Positions 1 to 13,000 of a DNA stretch of 64,000 nt are shown piece by piece. This stretch comes from Larimichthys crocea. Lineage: Eukaryota; Chordata; Actinopteri; Sciaenidae. The position numbers and the translations under genes were made by a program. The notes below the pieces were generated by a model, which made no database searches, was not told where the DNA came from, and was given only the letters and a program-made list of their open reading frames with translations. The stretch covers positions 28,822,806 to 28,886,805 of the forward strand of contig NC_040011.1 of the NCBI RefSeq assembly GCF_000972845.2. Direction: 5' to 3'. Each line of letters starts with the position of its first letter. The first letter of the stretch is position 1.

Positions 1-486
1 TCTTTTTACAGCCTTACATGTCCGCATTTCAAATGCAGGAGTTAGGTGGAGGAAAGAAGATGTATGATGCTGCATCTCTCAACTAAAATAGGGCTTTATC
101 CTCAGGCTACTACACAGGCTGACATCTTGTTAGCTCATTGAATTATTATATAAACAGGTACATGAACACATAAATACATGAGTACACACAAAAACAGCAC
201 TAAACAAACCTGACACATATTGGAAAAGTAGGTTGCGCTTCAACAATGGGATTCTCAGTGGAGTGCGAAAAACCAAACATCGAGTGAGCATATTCAAAAT
301 AAATATAAGGGTAAGAACTCTCAAATTTTCATGTCAAGGAAGATAAAATACTTGCATTTCACCTATTTGGCTCACATAGCAATGTAAAAACACTTTGGTG
401 CAGTGCCTTCATCAGAACCTTTTAAATAAATAAGTGAAATGTGAGTATTTGTCAAGTCTGTCCACTTTAAAATTGAGAGACGCTAC
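1..486. other. Intergenic, nothing recognised
   Basis: AT-rich DNA at the left edge of the window. I see no coding signature, RNA gene or repeat family on either strand. Confidence 0.6.
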
Positions 487-554
487 CCTTTTGTTTTGTT
501 TTGTTTTGCTTTGCTTTGCTTTGCTTTGCTTTGTTTTGTTTTGTTTTGTTTTGT

Positions 555-587
<33 letters not shown>

Positions 588-604
588 CTTTTCTTTTCTT
601 TTCT
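487..604. repeat. (TTTTG)n / (CTTTG)n / (TTTTC)n pentanucleotide array
   Basis: About 118 bp of pentanucleotide units change from TTTTG to CTTTG, back to TTTTG, then to TTTTC. Open frames through it read FCFVLFCF and are not genes. Confidence 0.97.
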
Positions 605-1400
605 TCGAGTATGCAAACCTGACCTATCTCAGTAAAAACCTGGGAGGAAGAAAAATGACCTCATCCTAAAGCTATTTTCTCTGTGGTACTAACAGTACAT
701 GTAGCCCTCATGAGTGCAATAACAGAACTAATTTTCCTCGACTGGCCAGGAATTGCACTGCATTATATTAATGTAAATTATAGTCTGCAAAGAGGATTCA
801 TTTATAGCAGCATTTTCAATTATTTTTCCGAATAACTCAGTTACAAGCTTGAATGCTATGCTATTAGCATTCCTTCTTTTTTCAGTGGTTGGTCTGTATG
901 TGTGTTGTTGAGTTACAAAAAAAAAAAGTCCAGAGGATACTAACAGTTCACATTAGATTGTTTTAAGGCATAATAATAAATAAAAGTCTAATACAAAAAC
1001 TGAACTGCCTCATCGTTTCATGTAAAGTCAGCAGTAGATATTTCCCCTTTCTTCAGCTTTGCATGATCTTCCCATTTCCCTACATGAAATTTGTGCCCTT
1101 GGGGACCTGACCTCTCTCTCTCAAAACAGCCTTTGCATCCTGTGGGGAACTGATTGATGCACACACCATTCAGGAAGCTGCATGGAAAATTGTGTTTTGC
1201 TCAGCTGTGCGGAAGCTGTATGTAAAAAATATACAGTTTGTATTATGCATTGTGTAAATCTGGAGGCTGCGTTATTGTGGAAATATACTATACCACTGTC
1301 ACTTTTCCATACGCTATATATAATATATGATAGATAGATATATATATATATATATTATAGATATATATATATATATATATAATTATATATATAATATATA

Positions 1401-1444
<44 letters not shown>

Positions 1445-2109
1445 GATGAAGTCATACTCATGTACACATGAATGCACCATGAACATGAACAGGGATACTA
1501 AAAGGTGGAGGGGTGGAAATCAAAGTTGTATAGACTGAAATGTTCTTATCCTGCTGAATGGAGAAAGTGTCTAATAACAATCTTATATTTCCATCGCTCC
1601 ATATATCTGTTAAATAATTTTGGTAGGTTTAAACATAATAGGAGAAACCTTTGGTGCACCTACTGTGCATATATTTGATGTGTATGCTTGAAGTGAATGT
1701 TTTCTTTTTCCAGTGCTGCATGATGTGTTTTCCTATTTTCCCCTGCAATGATACAGTTTTATCTAGCATCTCCTCTGCCAGCTGCTGTGGTACAACCAGA
1801 CAGAGCTGGTTACAAAATTCCCAATCAACCATCTGCAGTTTGGCTGGAACAAAGGAGAATAGAAGAGCTCCAGAGCACTAAGCAAAGGGGGAAAAGGTCT
1901 GAGAAGACAAGCAAACTGATGGGTTGGGGGAAAGCTGGGCTTAACAGGCAAGAATTTAAAGAACAAAAACAAATGTTCTGCTAAACCATGCCCCATGACA
2001 CCCAAGTGAGAATCAGAGAGAGCATTACGTAAATAGTGCAGAGGCAAGATAAACGTTTTGACCAGTAATGACGGAGTGCTGTGAAAAGACTTCTTCATGA
2101 AAAGGACAG
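605..2109. other. Intergenic, nothing recognised apart from an AT tract
   Basis: Apart from the TA-rich tract at 1314-1440, this is unremarkable AT-rich DNA. Open frames at 1629-2098 overlap on both strands and show no recognisable domain. Confidence 0.55.
1314..1440. repeat. (TA)n microsatellite, interrupted
   Basis: Nearly pure alternating T and A with short GATA interruptions at its left end. The longest pure block is about 1403-1438. Confidence 0.97.
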
Positions 2110-3335
2110 ATAGAGTACATGTGCTGAAGTAAGGAAGTAAGTAAAATTTATATGTGTAGTGCTTTTCACAGAGAAAGTCTCAAAGTGCTTTACAATATAT
2201 AACAAAGAAGTCATATTATTACAAAATACAGTACACAATACCCAGATGTCTGTCATGTATGTCTTTAGCTGCCTTTTAAAAGAGTCCACAGAAGCAGCAT
2301 ATTGTAAGGGCGCAGGCAAAGCAAAGTTTTTGTGCTCAAAAGCTCAATCAACACAGGTCTTAAGGGAGCCGCATGGGACAGACAGCAAATTTAGCATATT
2401 TGACTTGAGAGGGCGAGCTAATGAGTATAGGTGAATTAATTCAACATGTATGCAGGAGCCTGGCCGTGCTCTGTGTGAGTGTGAATTTTAAATTGGATCC
2501 TATACACCACACGGAGCCAGTGAAGAGCTTTTAAGTATAGGGGTTATGTGACAATCTGGCCTAGTGAGGAGTCGTGCAGCAGCATTCTGGACTGTTTGTG
2601 GATGGTCAAGTGCAGACAGGCTGAGTGAGGAGAAGAGTGCGTTACAATAGTCAGTTCAAGATGAGATAAAGGCATGTACTGTATAAGCATCTCTGGTTCA
2701 GCAGTTAAAACTACAGTTCTCAATTTACTCATATTGCATAAGAAGATCTGGTCAGCTGCTTAACAGGGATGTCAACCATTGAGGGTTAATCAAATATTTC
2801 CCCTAAATTATGCAGGTTGCAGTGGGCAGCAGAGGGAAGAAGGCTAGTATTGATCATTGGGGCAACAATTGGAGCAACAACTAGAACCTGTCTTATAATT
2901 ATTTTTCCTGCCAGCTTTAAGAGTCTAGGAGCCTAGATAACTTAAGAGCCTAAATGAGACGTAGCAAATAAATGTAAACATACAAACATTAAGAAAATAA
3001 CAGAGGCTCCAAGAATGAGCCCTGTGGGACACCACAAGACAATGGACAGGGGTCAGATGCAGAGTCTCCAAAAGAGACAGTGAAGCTTCTGTCAGTAAGA
3101 CATGATCTAAACCAATTCAATGCTTTGTCTGATATGCACACAGAGTCATAGAAGTTCATAATCAGGAAGTGGTGGTCTACTGCGTCGAATGCAGGGCTGA
3201 GGCCAAGAAGTCCTAATAGAGAACCTGTATCAGAGCACATGAGAATATCAATATAAATCCTCAGAACAGCAGCTTCAAGCAGCCAGAGGATAACAACAAT
3301 GTCTCCTCTCTGAGGGGTCCCACTGTTCATGAAAC
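2110..3335 (-). mobile_element. Degenerate 5'-truncated L2/Rex1-like LINE (reverse transcriptase to C-terminus)
   Basis: Minus-strand translation of 3270-2989 shows reverse transcriptase motifs: AFDAVDHH (motif A, with the catalytic Asp region), LNWFRSCLTDRSFTVSFGDS, and CGVPQGSFLEPLLF (motif B). Further downstream, in shifted frames, come VVLTAEPEM, SHLELTIVTHSS, a QNAAARLL-like stretch, and VDSFKRQLKTYM, matching the conserved C-terminal part of L2/CR1-group LINEs as I know them. The frame is broken repeatedly, so the copy is dead. The 3' end lies near 2110-2135, with an ACTT-type tail in transcript sense. No endonuclease part is seen, so it is 5'-truncated. Confidence 0.85.
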
Positions 3336-3975
3336 TGATGAGAGAAATAATGCACAAACCTTTTTGCTACTCTAAAATGTATTTATTCACCTTCTAATAT
3401 TAAGCTTTCGAAGAGAACATGTAGAGGACTGATCTAATAGTGTACAAAGACCAAGAGCATTATTAGATACATGACACACTCAGATGCCTCATATGGTGAC
3501 ATTTTAATGTTGGCTGCAATGAAATGTCAGCTTACTGATGAAAGAGGCCAGTTTTCCACCCCACGAAGATGTTTGAAAGTGGAGAGGACAGCAGATTTTT
3601 AGAACTGGTTCAACGCCAACTGAACCATATGTGACCTGCTGGCCTTTTGTCTACACCTAGTGTACATTACTCTGTGATATTATATCATCATGGTGGTACT
3701 TTATGTGGGGCTGAAGAAGTGACAGTAGCTGTCCACACGCTACTGTACACCGCTGTGTGAAATATTCAAGCTCTATTTAACTCAGAGTCATTGGAGTCGG
3801 AAATGCAGCTGGCAGGAGGAATCTTCAAGACCAGGTTCATTATGATCAGAATGATAGGCTTTGCTATTTATAGGACATCAAAGATAGGGGGAGGTATTGA
3901 TGTGAAGTTGTTTGGGGCACAGCAGCCAGAGGATAACAACAATGTCTCCTCTCTGAGGGGTCCCGCTGTTCATGA
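3278..3975. repeat. 55-bp direct repeat pair, 643 bp apart
   Basis: Positions 3278-3332 and 3921-3975 are the same 55-bp sequence with one mismatch (3322 A against 3965 G). The left copy abuts the 5' end of the LINE fragment. The 588 bp between the copies show no recognised content. A second insertion, a local duplication or an older tandem repeat could explain the pair. Confidence 0.9.
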
Positions 3976-4549
3976 GAGAAAGAGAGAAAAACAGTGCAGA
4001 CATCCTTTTAATGCAAAGGAAGGAAATGTTTGCCCATTCATGTGATCACTCATTCACTGGCAGACTATGTATGTAGGAACGTTACTGTCATATGTTTGTT
4101 ATTTGCAGCTGAACATGCGAGGAAATCCAAGTACTGCGTGGTAAGAAGCAGATGGTCAAAGATTGTCTCTGCTGAAATTCCTTCTTCTTTAAATATGAAA
4201 CAGACGTATATAAAAAATACATGGTCAAATTTGGAATTCTGTTATTAAATCCTGTCAAAACATCTCAGACACAGAAAAGCCGCATGGCAGCTTCAGCACT
4301 AGCCAGGTCTCTCTCCATTTCTGTGACAAATTTGCAAATCCCTCACTGTCATAGATCAAACAAAGCCATTCATTGAGTTTGTTTAATCTTTGCATCATTT
4401 TGCAGACACAGGGATATATATATATTTACAATGTACACTATTTAATCTTAATGCATCAATGGGCAAATAATAGTTGCCCTTCACCTAACCTAGTTACCTA
4501 ATTATATATTTTTTCAACCTCATTAAAAAATCTTCTAATATCTGTATCA
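3976..4549. other. Intergenic, nothing recognised
   Basis: AT-rich DNA between the LINE/direct-repeat region and the GGAA array. No gene or RNA is supported. Confidence 0.55.
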
Positions 4550-4800
4550 CTAATTGAGTGTGCCTGAAAGCGCACACTATATGTTTTTCACCGCGCATCT
4601 TCTGCTTATTATTCTTACACTGTTTTTTTGGCTCGCTTCTCCTCCCAGAGTTTTTGTCGCACACACACAAAACAGGTATCAAAACGGCCCGGGATTGGTG
4701 TGCTATGACATTTCTATGAGTTTCGGCAAACGGTTTTGCCAAAAAAATGAATGGGTGTGTATTGCGCGAATTTTCGAGAGCTAGAGTGATTGATGTCCTC
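4550..4800. repeat. Probable fish interspersed repeat next to the GGAA array
   Basis: The segment with gcacactatatgtttttc and cttattattctt resembles a family often seen in fish genomes beside simple repeats. Identification is from memory of its flavour only. No termini were found. Confidence 0.3.
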
Positions 4801-4804
4801 GCTA

Positions 4805-5241
4805 GAGTGGAGAGGGAGATGAAAAGGAAGGAAGGAAAACAACGACAAAAGGAAGGAGGGAAGGAGGGAAGGAAGTAAAAAAACGACGAAAGGAAGTAAG
4901 GAAGGAAGGAAAAAACGATAAAGGAAGGAAGGAAGGAAGGAAAAAATGATGAAGAAAGGAAGTAAGGAAGGAAGGAAAGAACGACGAAAGGAAGGAGGGA
5001 AGGAAGGAAAACAACGACGAATGAAAGAAAGGAAGGAAGAAAGGAAGGAAAATAACGACGAGGGAAGAAAGAAAAAAAAACGACGACAGGAAGAAAGGAA
5101 GTTACGTTTTTTACTTCCTTCTTTACTTCCTTTCATTGTTTTTTTTACTTCCTTCCTTCCTTTCGTCTTTGTTTTTCTTCCTTCCTCCCTTCCTTCCTTT
5201 CATCGTTTTTTTCCTTCCTTCCTTCCTTCCTTCCTTCCTTC
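4805..5241. repeat. GGAA array joined head-to-head to a TTCC array
   Basis: From 4805 to about 5102 the plus strand is nearly all purine: GGAA and GGAG units broken by acgacgaa blocks. From 5107 to 5241 it switches to pyrimidine units with tttcgtcgt-like spacers, so the two halves are imperfect reverse complements around about 5104. The array could form a long hairpin or triplex. Long frames through it are low-complexity artefacts. Confidence 0.95.
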
Positions 5242-6384
5242 TGGAAGCAGTGTCAGTAATAATGTATGGGGGCGACGGGGCCAAAGTCAGGCACACTCAA
5301 AATTAGAAATTTTCTAGTTGTTTTATAATCTTGATTTCTGTGCTAAATTTCACACTGAGAGTGGTAATAGGGTAGTAGCCAAAGCACTTTGAAGTAGTTT
5401 CAGTTTTTTGTTATGGGCAGTTGGGGGCAGCATAAACAAGATGTCAACTACAATGACATATTATCACTTTACGCTGTATTTGTTATAGCAAATTATTGCT
5501 TTCACATGCCAAGCACACATGGAGCAGCATTAGCATAATGCTAATTTGCAATCAAGTTTCTGTTCACCTGATGACTGGAGGTCTAATATAATATAAAACA
5601 GAGCAAAGAGCAAACTGTTCACAGGTGAATGCCATTTGATAAAACCATGAGGGTTGGTTGTTAGATAGATTTTATTGTGGTGGCACCCATAGTGTTTTGT
5701 TATTCATATGCACCCACAGCACATCCCCATCAGTGAACATCTCAAACCCAAACAAGGCAGACACGTGGGTCAAGGACAGTTATTTATATCATGCGCTGCA
5801 TCCAATTAAATCAACATGTCATCCTGAAACCCTCAGCAGCTAATGAGCTTCCATCAGCATGAAAGATAGCTAGATAAATATCAAACGCGGGGACATACAA
5901 GAGAAGTGAAAGCTTGATATTAATGATAATACAGAGGATCATTTAAATGGAGATAGCTGTTTTGGTGCATGGATCAGATAAACGTGGATCAAAGAGTCAA
6001 CATGGTTCACTTAACAATATTATAAAGCTGTGTTTTTTATTTTATTATGATCTCTCCTCAGAGAATGAGTTGAGCGTTTAGATAATCAATCATAGTATAG
6101 TCAGTTGCTGTCTTCATGAGCTTGTAGGCCTGACCAGCCCAACAAAAAGGTCCTGCTTATCATTGCTTACAGTCACTGCTGTAAAACGAAGCTCACTTCT
6201 CTGCTACTAAAGCGCTGATATCAGGTCACATTTACTCACTGCACCACGGTGGCTTGAGGGGAACGTATAAAAACAGATTGTTCGCAACTGTGTGGGACGT
6301 TGTGACATTTTCATTTTGTGATCTGCATAAGGTACTTCAACAAAGGTTATCTCATTTTCTGTAACTGTCTGATTGCAATGATGT
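5242..6384. other. Intergenic, nothing recognised
   Basis: AT-rich DNA between the GGAA/TTCC array and the hAT MITE, with no feature I can support. Confidence 0.55.
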
Positions 6385-7094
6385 ATTGGAACTAGAGTTG
6401 TCACGATACTAAAATGAGTAACCACGATACTATACCAGACAAAGTATCGCGGTTCCGGGTATTTCGCGATCTGCGACCTTTTTTTATATTATTATTTTTA
6501 TAACTGCAATGTATTGTACAAGTTAGGTTTGAAACAACGACGTTTGTTTTTAAGCAAAATTAGTGTTGCCACTGACGAAGACGCCACGGCAGACTCACCG
6601 CTCGGGCCTGGTGTTTCTACTGGTGTTTCTGCCATGGTGAGTGTGTTGTCTCGTGTCTGGGCGAGACAGAACTTTAGCTTGTTGTTTGTTTTGAAGCGAA
6701 TTTCTATTGAAGCGGAGCTGTCTTCGCGGAGTTCGTTCTTGCCGGCAGAAACAATGAACAGCCAATCAGCTAACAGACGGGCGGACCCAGCGTGCGGAAA
6801 CAGCCTATCATATCTCTGGACGTCACCAGTAACAGGCAAACAGCCAATCATTCAGCAGCTGTGTAGTTCGGTTGCGGTTCCATGTTGGTTTGTTTACAAA
6901 GGAGTAGCGTGCAGTGAGAAGCCAGGAGGAGAGTAGAGGCGGCCGCTATGTAGCGGAGACTGGCACCGGTAGTATAGTAATCCACGGTAGTACCGTCATG
7001 TAAAATTTCTAGTATAGTAGCGACGGTTATGATTTGGCACCGCGCCCGCGGGGTACCGTGTATACCGTGGGTATCGTGCAACTCTAATTGGAAC
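6385..7094. mobile_element. Non-autonomous hAT-type MITE (694 bp) with 8-bp target duplication
   Basis: The element spans 6393-7086. Its left end is TAGAGTTGTCACGATAC; the reverse complement of its right end is TAGAGTTGCACGATAC, one base shorter. Both start with TAGAG, fitting the hAT consensus YARNG. It is flanked by perfect 8-bp direct repeats, attggaac, at 6385-6392 and 7087-7094, the hAT hallmark. CACGATAC and GTATCGTG motifs recur below the termini, as in hAT subterminal repeats. The interior is more GC-rich and CpG-rich than the flanks. A minus-strand frame through 6498-6851 includes MAETPVETPGPSGES; I cannot tie it to a known transposase and no catalytic domain fits in this length. Confidence 0.9.
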
Positions 7095-10000
7095 GTACGC
7101 ACATTGTTTCATCCAAATAGAAGCGCTCAATCTTAAAGACAGCTTGGTCAAAAGCAATGCAGCACACTGACTGTAAGTGTGAGTCACCAGTAAGTGCTTT
7201 AGATACACTTGTACAGAACAGACATGTCAGAATGATGTAAAACTGATATCTGAATCATTTTATCTTCTCCAGACATCACCAATAGAGCCATAAAAATATA
7301 ACTGTGGTGTATGACATCTCGAGAAATTTAAGGTTTTGATATACAGAGAAAAACACATCAGAGAAAAGGAAAAGATGAAAGGAGAGGTGGATGTGGAACT
7401 GAACTGACTATTTGTTAAGTCCAACCCCCACTCCCTGTTGAGCTTTTTATGCTGAACTCACATGGATTCAGGCAGATGGTAGATGCCAAACCAGATATTA
7501 TTTAGTGGATGAGTGCAGGATAGTAAAATTAGGTCAAAGAATACTGTCAAAAAATGTCCAAAGTTAAAATATTTTAACTTTTTGCAGTCAGTGCAACAGA
7601 ATGTATAACTTGATGTAGCTCCATAACACAAGGATAAAAATGGGTGATCTCTACAATGTGAAACTATTAATTCATTAAATATGAAAAATAGACACAAGAT
7701 AATTTGATAATGTTTTGTTACATTATTCATAAACAATATGAGCTGGAGCTCAAACTTCCACAAATCTCCAAAGTAGGAGTTGCTAACGTTACCTTAAACT
7801 CAGGACCCACACAGTGGGGAAATACTACACATGGGTGCTGGTTGTGTAGATCTGAAGTTTTTCGTGATCACTGGAGACACCAGATGCGCTTGGCCTGAAA
7901 GAGCTGCTCAGGGTCCTGCAATTCCACAACACATTATGATCGGCTGTATGTTATAACAAAGATGAGAAGGAAACTCATCTCACTCATTAGCCCGCTTCCA
8001 TCATCAGCTCCAGTAAAATGATATATGATACATTCTTTTTTTTTCTTGATCTAAAAATTCCTTGATTCTCAGTCGCTAAGAAAATGTGAATGACTTAGCA
8101 AAACTTTTGCTAACATTGGCTAAGTTAACCGAAAAACTGTATTTGTTACTACATATGTAGTGTGTAATCCATCCATGACCCCAAGAAGATCTGGCAGGTT
8201 GAGCACATCTGGTACCGACAATTACTTATGATAGGCTAACTGTTGACACTGAAAGTAATAGTTGATTAGTACTGTATCAGACATGCAAACAATTACAGAC
8301 CAATTCCTGCAGTTTTTCTCTCAAAGCAGACACCACCCTCAATAATATGGTGGGAAATGTTCAGCTCTGATTGGTTAATCACTGTTGGGAGGAGGGGATT
8401 TAGCTAATGGTCAAAAGGAGAAAGAACAAACCCATTAACTTCCATCCTGCCCACACCAACCCTAGTGTTTTCTCCTAAACTGTCCATCAATATATCAGCG
8501 ACTATAACGCTATCTCTATGAAACCAACATCCTGTCATCTCCATGGGGAAAGATGGAAAGGTAGAGATTTCTGCTGAGATCTCTGAAGCACCTGAACATA
8601 TTGCTTTCTTTCAGCAGGACCATCAAACCTCCAGGGCTCTCTTGAGACATCATCGGGCCGCTTGATTGATTCCACCCTCAGAGATTAATCTAGATATTGA
8701 CTGTGTGCGATGTGAGTGTTGGTGTGTGTCTGGGTGTTTGAGTCAGAGAGAGAGAGACGGTGTCTGATAGAGACAGAGCCAGTGGGCTTGCTGATCTACG
8801 GCCTGGTTAGATCCTCATTTCCCAGAGTTCATAGCTCTCTTCCATCAACCCGCAGGCACGGAGCCAAGCCGTTGCTCTCTTTCCTCCATGGTGGTCTAAT
8901 TCATCCTCACTTAGGAAAGGTAAAGGCTGCCTCCGTCTGCCTCAACAGGTCCAAAGGCAACTCATTTTTATCACTTCACTTTGATCTGCGTTTTCTGTAT
9001 TTCTCACCTTTGATTTATTGGGTGGATTGTGCCGTGTTGATCTTTTTGTTTTTATGCTTCATGTAATCAGGAGAAAAGGAAAAAGAAGCCTCAGTCTCTG
9101 AAGGATTCCCTTAAACAAAGGTCAAACAGGTAAAAATGCAGCTAAGGGAAGAAGACGACCTTATTACAAGACACGTGCAACCACCCACATGCATAGTTGC
9201 ACTCCTACTCACACTGTCAAAATCTTCCATTTAAGCCAAAGCAGATCAGCCTTTAATTCAGTCAGGTTTAAGTAACTTCCTCCAAAGCAGATGGTAATAA
9301 CATGAGGCTTTTTTTCCGGGGGTATTGCTCCACTCTGGCCAAGTAGGTACTGCTGAAGCAGGTGTGTGTTGGTGAAACTGGGCCAGGAGCTTGATGCAGA
9401 TTTGCAGTTCATTATATCCAGCTGTGCATTTGTAGCTGCAATGACACCTCTCTGACATACAGATGGCCGTTCACAGCTGATGACAAATCTGGGTGGATTT
9501 TGTGAAGGGGGTAGTATTACTGTGAGGTGAATAATAATGGTGCATTTTGATGTTGGGGAGAAAAACCTGGTGTAACCCAGGTTAAAAACATAACACAATC
9601 CAGCAAATCCACACAAATATCTGGGTTTAACGAGGTCCCATCCCATCACTCCACTCAGGGGAGTCGGCATGTTGATACAAACAAAGCTGAATGCTCGGCA
9701 CTCTCAACAGACCTATCTTAGCCATTAATTTTTGAATAATGTCAGATATGGATTTCTTGGACCACCTGGTTCCTTTGATAGAGAGATAACCATGAATGCA
9801 AAAACTAGGATTAAAATGTAATTGAACCAATGTTCCACAGCATGGGGTAGGATATGAACTGAACCCTCCAACTTTCTGGAACACTGGAACTAACTACACA
9901 TTGAAAAAGGCTTATTTTTGTTTCTGTATTTATATTTTGTTTTGTTTATATAAAAGATTTCAGTACAAAGATTTCATAACTTTATCTGTGTGTTTGTGTT

Positions 10001-13000
10001 GTGGTGTTCTGAACCCATTTTCTGGTAATTCTGGTTTAACTAATCTCACTTTGACTTGTTACAACAACAATAATCAAACTCAGTCTTGCATTTAGTTTAA
10101 CTTTTCCCCACATAAAAAGTTATGCATTGAAAAGCAGAGGAAGTAATAAAATATGCTAATGGGTTGGTGTATTGCCCTGCCAATAATTATTTGCAAAATG
10201 TATTAGGTTATTGATGAGTTGAAAGGAGATGCTATTAAACTTGTGGACACAGGAGGGCAACAGTCTGCGTGTACTGCTTACAGAGGTGTCAGATTTACAG
10301 CTTTGAACGAGCTATCAAAAGTATTCATATCAACCATACCCTAGCAGCAACAACAATATCAACAATCATCATCATCAACAACAATAACATTATGTTTCAA
10401 CGTGTTTCACAATAAATTAAATTAAAAATCAGACAGAAAAAGACCCAGTCAGAGCAGAAAGTGGCTGAGGGACTCATTTGTATTATTGCAGGTTGTAGAA
10501 CTGATGGTGCTTAGTGAGCAGCATTCGGAAATGATGCATTACTTAGTAATGTGACAAGAGATGTAAGGGAATACAATGGTAATAACATTCAGTCATTCAA
10601 GCTCCTCACAACACTACCAGATGATCTATAGGTCAGATCAGATGAGATCATCGTCATCTTGCCTGTGCCAAGATTAATCACTTTTGTATTTACGTAAGGC
10701 TTTCACATGTGGAGGAAAAAGGTAATCTGATGAACACTAGACCTGCTCATCAAAGATTTCTGAATTTTCAGACTACAACATCAAACTTTGTTTGAAGACT
10801 TATTCGGATTGGTATCTGACAAAGCTAATGTTAGCCTGATAACTGATAAACTAGTTTCCCATACTTACATACAAACAAACCCACCGGTGACAAGGCGGTC
10901 AAAAACTACCACCTGCTGTGCATGTGTTGAAACAGCTTCGGCAGAAATGTTCACACTTCAAAATCATAGTTATCATTAATCATTAATGCCACATTAAATA
11001 GATAATTAGTTGAATACTTATGTTTTATGTTGTAACAACACTGTGGTTAAGGTCTGGTTAGGTGGTTTTGGTTTTATTACTTGAAAAAACAGGTAAAAAA
11101 AAGTGACTTGACTTGCTTTAAGACTGACTTGCTGAGAAGATTTCTTCTCAATAGACTCAGGTACACACAGTCGAATAGTTGTAGCTGCTGTCCTTTTTCG
11201 GAGACCAGTGTGGAGGTACATCACATTAATCTATTGCCTGCTGGTAATAAAAGCGTAAATTAGTCTTTTAGTCTCTGGAGAGAGGAATTATCTGACCTTG
11301 CTGTATTTCAAAGGGGACAGAAAGCAGTTTGATCACATCTCTAACGCAGTGCAAACTGAAGCCAAGACCACACATGCTTACACAGTATTTTGTGATTAGT
11401 TACGATTTAAAACTTTGCTGCTAGAACAACAACAACAATAATAATAATAATAATAACAATAATAATAAAAGTTATAATTATAACAATAATAACAAATAAT
11501 CAAATGTGAATTCATGAATTTATGAAAAACTCAGTCCACTGCTAGTGGTGAAATGCTTCCCACCATGTAGACTTTTCATTCCGTGTAATTAGAGAGTTGT
11601 TGTACGCCACATTAGAGGCTTGGGTGACAAATGACTTAACGAGCTACACAGGGAGTCTTAATTATTCTGCAATTAGAAATGTAATTATGGGTTGCTCCAA
11701 CGGCTTGCATGCTAGCTGGCTAGCCGTGTAAGGGAGCAGAGACAAAGTGAGCCTCACATTGAACTGCCAGCAAATCTGTCACATGTCAAAAGGTACGCAG
11801 GCCTCCAATCACAGCCCCAGAACTTAAACTTGTGGACTGAGATGGAGTTAAAGCATTGAGATTTGTAATCTGTCACTGCAACTTCACACTAGAAAAAAAA
11901 AAACAGTAAAGGGATCATAATTTGTAATTCCCCTCAGTGTTAGTGTTAAGTTAATAGTTATTAGGTTGCTAAACAAATGTACGGTCGACACTATGGTAAG
12001 ATTCAGTCTGCTATAGAGAAATGGTGCAGATACACATACGTTAGTATTACATCAATATTTCCAAGTCAGAGAAAGGTCAGGGCCTGGTGGTGTCAATCTG
12101 TCCAGCAGCAACAATTTATTAATTTAATACAAGCTTAATGTTTTAGCATGATTGACATAAAAACTGTAAAAAGTACCCTGAAGTGTTAGCTGCCCACAGT
12201 GTGCGCCCACAGAGGAAAGTCTTAAGTCATATGTCAATATTGTTGCTGCTGCTACGCAAACAGGAAGCTGAACAGCGGTGCTGGGCAGTTTAGTTTTAGT
12301 TTGTATTTATTCTTGAAGGTTACATGGACAACTATAATTTGGTGCTGAGAACAGTGATTTATTGGAATTATTGCATTAGAACTGGAGCAAATGAACTCAG
12401 TTTGATGCATTTTGACTTATTTGACCCATTATTAGATCAAAACTTTTTAGATTTTTGAAATTTCTTGGAAATGATTTTGAAATTAACATGTGAAAAATTA
12501 AGCAATAGGATCTTTTCTTTCTTTCTTTATGTCCACTCTGCAAGATACTGAATGATACAGTACACAATCCAACAGTTGGTGCAGCTGGAATGAGTTTTTA
12601 ATATTGATTTTTTTTAACCTTAAGTACTTTACATGCTAGATGTGCCATCTGTTTTAAAGGTATACACAATTTACATTAAGACATACATTACATTTGAGAA
12701 AACTCTAAAGACTACAGAGAGATTTTTGTGATCAATGGGTGTCGGCTGTGAGCAGCAGAAAGATAAATCCACCCGTGGAGTCCAGACACTGGTGGTGGTG
12801 GCTGATGACTCCACAGACAAATGAAACGGATGAAATGAAGCTGATGAATCTGCGAAGACTGGGGGGTGGTAACATCAGTGTGAACACGTTGAAGGCAGAG
12901 AGAGAGAGAAGAGTGTGAGAGGCAGGATGGAAAACAAAATTCACTTGACAGATCTGGCATGTAAAAGAACAGTCTTTATGACTGAACTACCACTAGAGCG

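Noticed and set aside
434..622. Hydrophobic FCFVLFCF frame resembling a membrane peptide
   Set aside because: It is the translation of the TTTTG/CTTTG microsatellite.
4714..5317. Two open frames of 120-140 codons on opposite strands, rich in FLPS or in KEGR
   Set aside because: They are translations of the GGAA/TTCC array.
9209..9670. 153-codon open frame on the minus strand downstream of mid2
   Set aside because: No recognisable motif, and no supporting promoter, exon or transposon context. Treated as chance.
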